From Jackrogersella multiformis (taxonomy: Eukaryota > Ascomycota > Sordariomycetes > Xylariales > Hypoxylaceae), in NCBI GenBank assembly GCA_902806575.1, contig CADCXD010000004.1, positions 806,001 through 870,000 on the forward strand: 64,000 nucleotides of DNA, in the 5' to 3' direction. The translations under genes and the position numbers were made by a program. Below the pieces are notes generated by a model. That model had not been told where the DNA came from. It was given only the letters and a program-made list of their open reading frames with translations, and did no database searches. Positions 59,401 to 64,000 of this stretch are shown here, piece after piece (positions within the stretch are counted from its first letter, which is position 1; every line of letters begins with the position of its first letter).

Positions 59401-61922
59401 ACTGCTAGGAATTAGAGAGAAGGAGAGAAAGGGGGAGGGGAAGGGGAAGAGGGAGAAGATAAGAGTCTAGAACGTTGTTCCAGTTGATAATATCATACTA
59501 GCACCACACACTATACTCATTTATTAGATATTACATAGTCCATAGTCTGCATAGTGTAAACTCCTAGCTCTCATCGTCCCTCTTATATAAGTGCGGCCAA
59601 GGATATTGTTTGTATTGTCAAATGTATCGTGACATCATTTAGTCTACGGTGTCGCAGTAATAGATATGTAGGTAATTCTAATTAAAATGAGTCGTTTATA
59701 AGTTAAATGATATGTTTCTAGTGGCTTTCGTTAAAATGTGAAGGTTTATAGTGATTTGTCAAGCTTAGTATACTTACTTACCTACCTAGGGTACAGAACA
59801 CCGATAGTCAGTCTCACCCGCTACTACCCATGGATGTTTATTGGTTGAAAGTAAACCACCGGTGTCCTTTCACCCGTAATGCCCATCTCAGATCAATATG
59901 ATATACTACCTAGATGTGTAGATATATTGTGCATGATGTATGAATGAGAACTGTGTTGCTCGCGATTCATTTTAATAAGAGACCCTCAAGGTGGGCGTCT
60001 TCGCTGCTTGCTAACCCGAGGTGATATTCAACCCACAATTGATTGTAACTTGTTTGCATCGCCAATCGTACATACCACCTGCTAATATTGACCTAAGGTG
60101 TTTATAAAGAAACATGATTCCAAATCAACTAATAATCATGGACTAAGATAGGTGCCCCTGGAACAAAGCTTATGAAGAAGCAACTTGCTTCCAATCTACT
60201 CTTTATTTAGGTACCTAGGTACTCATGCAATTAAGCGCCTACCTATAGTCGATGCTTTTTTATGACGTGGGTTTCTCTTCTCCTCTCCGCCGATACGCGC
60301 AGCGAAAACAACGGTAAAGGTGGAGTATCGGTATAGCACGATCAAGTGGACTATCGGTTCCACTCGCATGTGCGGCGACTACAGTGGTGCTTACTTAGCA
60401 GCCTACACTAGGAGGTTTCAAATGATACAGGTGTAGTACAGTAAACCGTTAACCGTTCGTCCGTAATAAGGGGTCATACGGGGTTATAGTCAGCATCCAT
60501 AATTCTGTCGAGTCTGGCTACTATACCTAGGTATCATACGTTTAAATTTTATTTAGTCCAATCCCAACCGAGTTGCCACGTTATCGGTGTGAGAACTGAC
60601 GCAAGTAAGCCAACAGGTATGGACCCTGAAGACGACTTTTGTCTAGAAGAGGCAATCCGTGCCTAAGTGTTAGCTGATAACGACTTCACAAAACATGGGA
60701 GACGTGGGTTTTCAGCCTCTTCCTTCGTTCCTCGAGACGTAGACTTCCATTTGTCCGTATTGATTCTTCCTCGCCGGTACCGCTCAAGAAAAACACAGCT
60801 TCGCTCACCTGCATCATTCTGGGGTTTCCCTTGTTCCTAAACACCCCAGACCCCGTAGCCACCCCATAAACACCCCAAAGCGATCCATATCTACGCTCGT
60901 TCTGGAGTTCCTCCGCAATGCGGGGAAGAATTAGACCCTATGCAGTCAGTCAGATGCTTATGTTGGTTAACGGATGGATCTGGTAGCGGATCATTATGCA
61001 ATGGGATTACACATGTAGGTTTTATGATGCTAAGAGCTGTATTTACTTTCCACGGCAAGTTCGGTGCAATATGTGAATATGTGAATAGGTCTAATTTCAC
61101 CACGGTATATAAACAAAGAGTCGAGTATAACAATGATAATTGGTATGCTACCGTATAAAACGCATTTGCTTTGTTGTTAAATACGGTATGTACTTAGCAG
61201 ATTGCACTTGGCAGATATAAAAGAATCGGAGATGTTCAAAGCTAATCGATTCCGGACCGATCGATTCCTTACAGTCACAAGGTACCCAATAGCCACCCGC
61301 TTAATGGCATAACTTATTGTCTTGCTAGTCCGAGCACTTTTGAAACTAATAGGCTACCTATGTAAATATTGCAAGATTGTCCAATGAACTTGGCTCCTTC
61401 AACTCCAGAGTTCTCCGCAAATCGAAAATAATTGGGTACCTCCTGGTTACGCCGAAAGCCCCATACTTCCGGGAAAGTGGAAATCCCCCGTTCCACATCG
61501 GCAGCGACTACTAGGCTGTACTACGTAGAAAAGGTAAAGGAGACTATATCGTTTGGGGTAACGGCTCAGCGCCTTCTTGCCACATATCGACCCTAATGAT
61601 ACGTCTGTCCACCAATTACCCCGCCTTTTATCGGGGTAGCAGCGAAGAGGTAGGAATGAAGAGGCACTTCCTTAGACTTCCAAGGTCCCTACCATAAGTA
61701 CAAAGTCTTGTGGCAATCCCCTCCCGTCTCCGGCAAGTCTTACATATAATAGCTCCCCAAGCCGACATTGACCTTGAAGCAAGTCTTTTTATAATCCTAC
61801 AATACATACATATCTTACAATACAACATACAACATACAACACATAACATTCAACGGATCGACGCAGGCTCTTCATACAACCCCTTGCATATTAATATAAT
61901 AAACCTCCCCGCGCCGCACAAT
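59401..61922. other. 2.5-kb intergenic region without a supported gene
   Basis: A purine-rich GGAGAAAGGGGGAGGGG tract at 59420-59455 follows the 159-aa gene. ACCTAGGT motifs lie at 59783, 60211 and 60526. Frames at 60891-61158 and 61314-61496 are short and unrecognised. The last 200 bases are AT- and C-rich, with a repeated ACAATACA/CAACATACAACA run (61795-61850) that fits the leader of the aldehyde dehydrogenase transcript. No tRNA found. Confidence 0.5.
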
Positions 61923-63628
61923 ATGCCTCTCTCCGTACAACTAAAGACACCAATCACCGGCGAGTTTACGCAGCCGACAGGATTGTAAGTCGGCACTAAG
62001 CAGCATCCACATTAACTCCCTTACCTTACCTTAATTCCCTCCCACCAATCGAAGACATCCCTACGACTTCTCAACTTCCGTCTTTGTCCATCGACTAATC
62101 AATATGTCCCATATTTAGGTTTATCAACAACGAGTGGGTTGAAGGTGTTGACAAGAAGTCTTTCGAGGTTATCAACCCCACCACCGAAGAGGTCATCTGC
62201 TCCGTGTCCGAAGCTACAGAGAAAGATGTCGATATAGCAGTAGCTGCCGCCCGAAAAGCATTTAACGGCCCGTGGAGGACGACCATTACTCCTCTGCAGC
62301 GAGGTATCTACCTAACTAAATTGGCCGATCTCCTCGAGAAGAACCTAGAACTCTTAGCCGCTGTTGAGTCTCTCGACAATGGCAAATCTATTACTATGGC
62401 TAGAGGTGACGTTGTCGCCGTCATGCACTGCATCAGATACTACGGCGGCTGGGCGGACAAGATCGAGGGTAAAACGATAGACATTAACCCTGAATCTTTC
62501 CACTACACCAAACATCAGCCGGTATGTTATTTATTTAGTTTGATTTTTAATCCTTTTAATCTAGAATTTTGACATGAATAAAACACTGACAATTCACAGG
62601 TCGGCGTATGCGGTCAAATCATCCCATGGAACTTCCCCCTATTGATGCTGGCCTGGAAGGTCGGACCGGCCCTTGCTACGGGAAACACGATTGTCCTCAA
62701 GACTGCCGAGCAGACGCCGCTCTCCGGTCTTATTTTCGCCAGTTTGGTTAAGGAAGCCGGTTTCCCTCCCGGAGTTGTAAACATCATTTCTGGTCTTGGC
62801 AGAGTAGCTGGTGCCGCCATGTCCTCCCACATGGACATCGACAAGATCGCATTCACCGGCTCCACCCCCGTCGGCCGCACTATCATGAAGGCAGCGGCAT
62901 CCTCTAACCTCAAGAAGGTAACTCTAGAGCTTGGCGGCAAGTCGCCTAACATCGTCTTTGACGATGCCGACATCGAGCAAGCCATCTCCTGGGTCAACTT
63001 CGGTATTTACTTCAACCACGGCCAATGCTGCTGTGCCGGCTCTCGAGTCTACGTACAAGAAGGCATCTACGACAAGTTCATCGAGGCGTTCAAGAAGCGC
63101 GCGCTTGAAAACCACATCGGCGATCCCTTCGACGAGAAGACTTTCCAGGGCCCGCAGGTCAGCCAGCTGCAATACGACCGTATCATGGGATACATCGAGG
63201 AGGGCAAGAAGGAGGGTGCCACCATCGAGTTGGGCGGCGAGCGCCACGGAGACAAGGGCTACTTCATCAAGCCTACTATCTTCACCAACGTCACCTCCAA
63301 GATGAAGATCATGCAAGAAGAGATCTTCGGCCCCGTGGTTGCGGTTGCCAAGTTCAAGACGGAAGACGAGGTCATCGCGCTGGGCAACGACAGCGCTTAC
63401 GGATTGGCCGCGGCCGTCCACACCACCAACATCACCACCGCCATCCGGGTCAGCAACGAGCTACGCGCGGGCACCGTCTGGGTCAACAGCTACAACATGC
63501 TTTCGCATGCCCTGCCGTTCGGTGGTTTCGGAGAGAGCGGTATCGGTCGCGAACTAGGACAGGAAGCTCTATTCAACTACACCGAGACCAAGTCCGTATC
63601 CATCCGGTTAGCGGGTGCGATATTCTAA
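61923..63628 (+). CDS. aldA: NAD(P)-dependent aldehyde dehydrogenase (AldA type)
   Basis: Three exons, 61923-61984, 62119-62521 and 62600-63628, with introns of 134 and 78 bp (donors GTAAGT and GTATGT), give 497 aa, the usual length of fungal AldA. It oxidises acetaldehyde and related aldehydes to acids, as in ethanol use. The N-terminus MPLSVQLKTPITGEFTQPTG and FINNEWVEGVDKKSFEVINP match this group and show no mitochondrial presequence, so it is cytosolic. Visible motifs are PWNFPLLMLAWKVGPALATG (cofactor site), FTGSTPVGR, VTLELGGKSPN with the general-base Glu at about 265, FNHGQCCCAGSR with the catalytic Cys at about 299, EEIFGPVVAV and PFGGFGESGIGRELG. The frame is intact. Confidence 0.95.
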
Positions 63629-64000
63629 ACTGGGAAGTTCGAAGTAGGAAATAAATGTCAAAGTATACTGTCGAGGTAGCTAGATGGGATATGAATCACT
63701 CGCTGGGTATGAGGTAGACCTGCGATATACATCTCAGCGATGTCAGCACAGCTGAACGAACGAGGTCATGGGAATATTTGTCCCTGTGTATATTCAACAA
63801 TTACTAGTTTGATGATGTTTCTTGGCGAAATAAAAAAAACTGTCATTTTTGATACTATTTTAGGCTTCTCTCTAGTGTGTTTTCGTCGATGCCTGGCTAG
63901 ACCTGGATGTTTTCTCCTATCCAGGTTCTAAGGTGTGGTGATTTACCTCTGTGCCTAGGGTATCTACCTAGAGAGGTGTAATATACCTGGTCGATAGGTA
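63629..64000. other. Downstream region of the aldehyde dehydrogenase
   Basis: 3' untranslated and intergenic DNA. It contains CCTAGGGTATCTACCTAG near 63955. No gene is seen before the window ends. Confidence 0.5.

Overview
The window looks like a filamentous ascomycete chromosome (Pezizomycotina; a Sordariomycete-like class is my inference). Short introns carry GTRAGT-type donors, CTAAC/CTGAC branch points and YAG acceptors. The gene set includes an AldA-type aldehyde dehydrogenase, a MINDY deubiquitinase, a TRF/Taz1-like telomere protein, an endo-arabinanase, a serine carboxypeptidase, DUF3405 and a laccase. Long AT-rich blocks carry the C-to-T/G-to-A footprint of repeat-induced point mutation (RIP).

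Positions 1-31,600 are a two-speed landscape. Three copies of one LTR retrotransposon family (about 310-bp LTRs, all in + orientation) lie at 1-4526 (3' part only), 8032-14763 and 19823-26237, all heavily RIP-mutated. The third has a clear 5-bp target duplication (CTTGG). The second sits inside a PTR2-type peptide transporter gene, whose halves are still readable at 7060-8031 and 14764-15298, with stops where Trp or Gln codons are expected. Between the elements lie two intact minus-strand hydrolase genes: a seven-exon GH43 endo-arabinanase (15492-16874) and an S10 serine carboxypeptidase (17552-19522). A 21-bp minisatellite and a 3-kb AT block ending in a hairpin (MITE-like) follow, then an intact PSD/PsiD-like decarboxylase (30196-31602).

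Positions 31,600-43,800 are a decay zone: a 5'-incomplete FAD-linked oxidase, a DUF3405 pseudogene, two small hypothetical genes, a second AT block (36870-39250), a dead pogo/Fot1-type transposase and a truncated laccase pseudogene.

Positions 44,000-64,000 are ordinary gene-rich chromosome: a histidine phosphatase, a steroid 5-alpha-reductase-like protein, a MINDY deubiquitinase with a C-terminal CAAX box, a Cys/His-rich repeat protein of unknown family, a TRF/Myb-telobox telomere protein, a small conserved-looking protein and an aldehyde dehydrogenase. Intergenic DNA across the right half repeatedly carries a palindromic ACCTAGGT motif.

The genes do not form a pathway. What unites the left half is genome defence (RIP) acting on transposons and spilling into neighbouring genes. 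I see no clearly undescribed multi-gene system. The least explained gene is the Cys/His-repeat protein at 51513-53798. Exon joins were worked out by eye from splice signals, reading phase and family resemblance.
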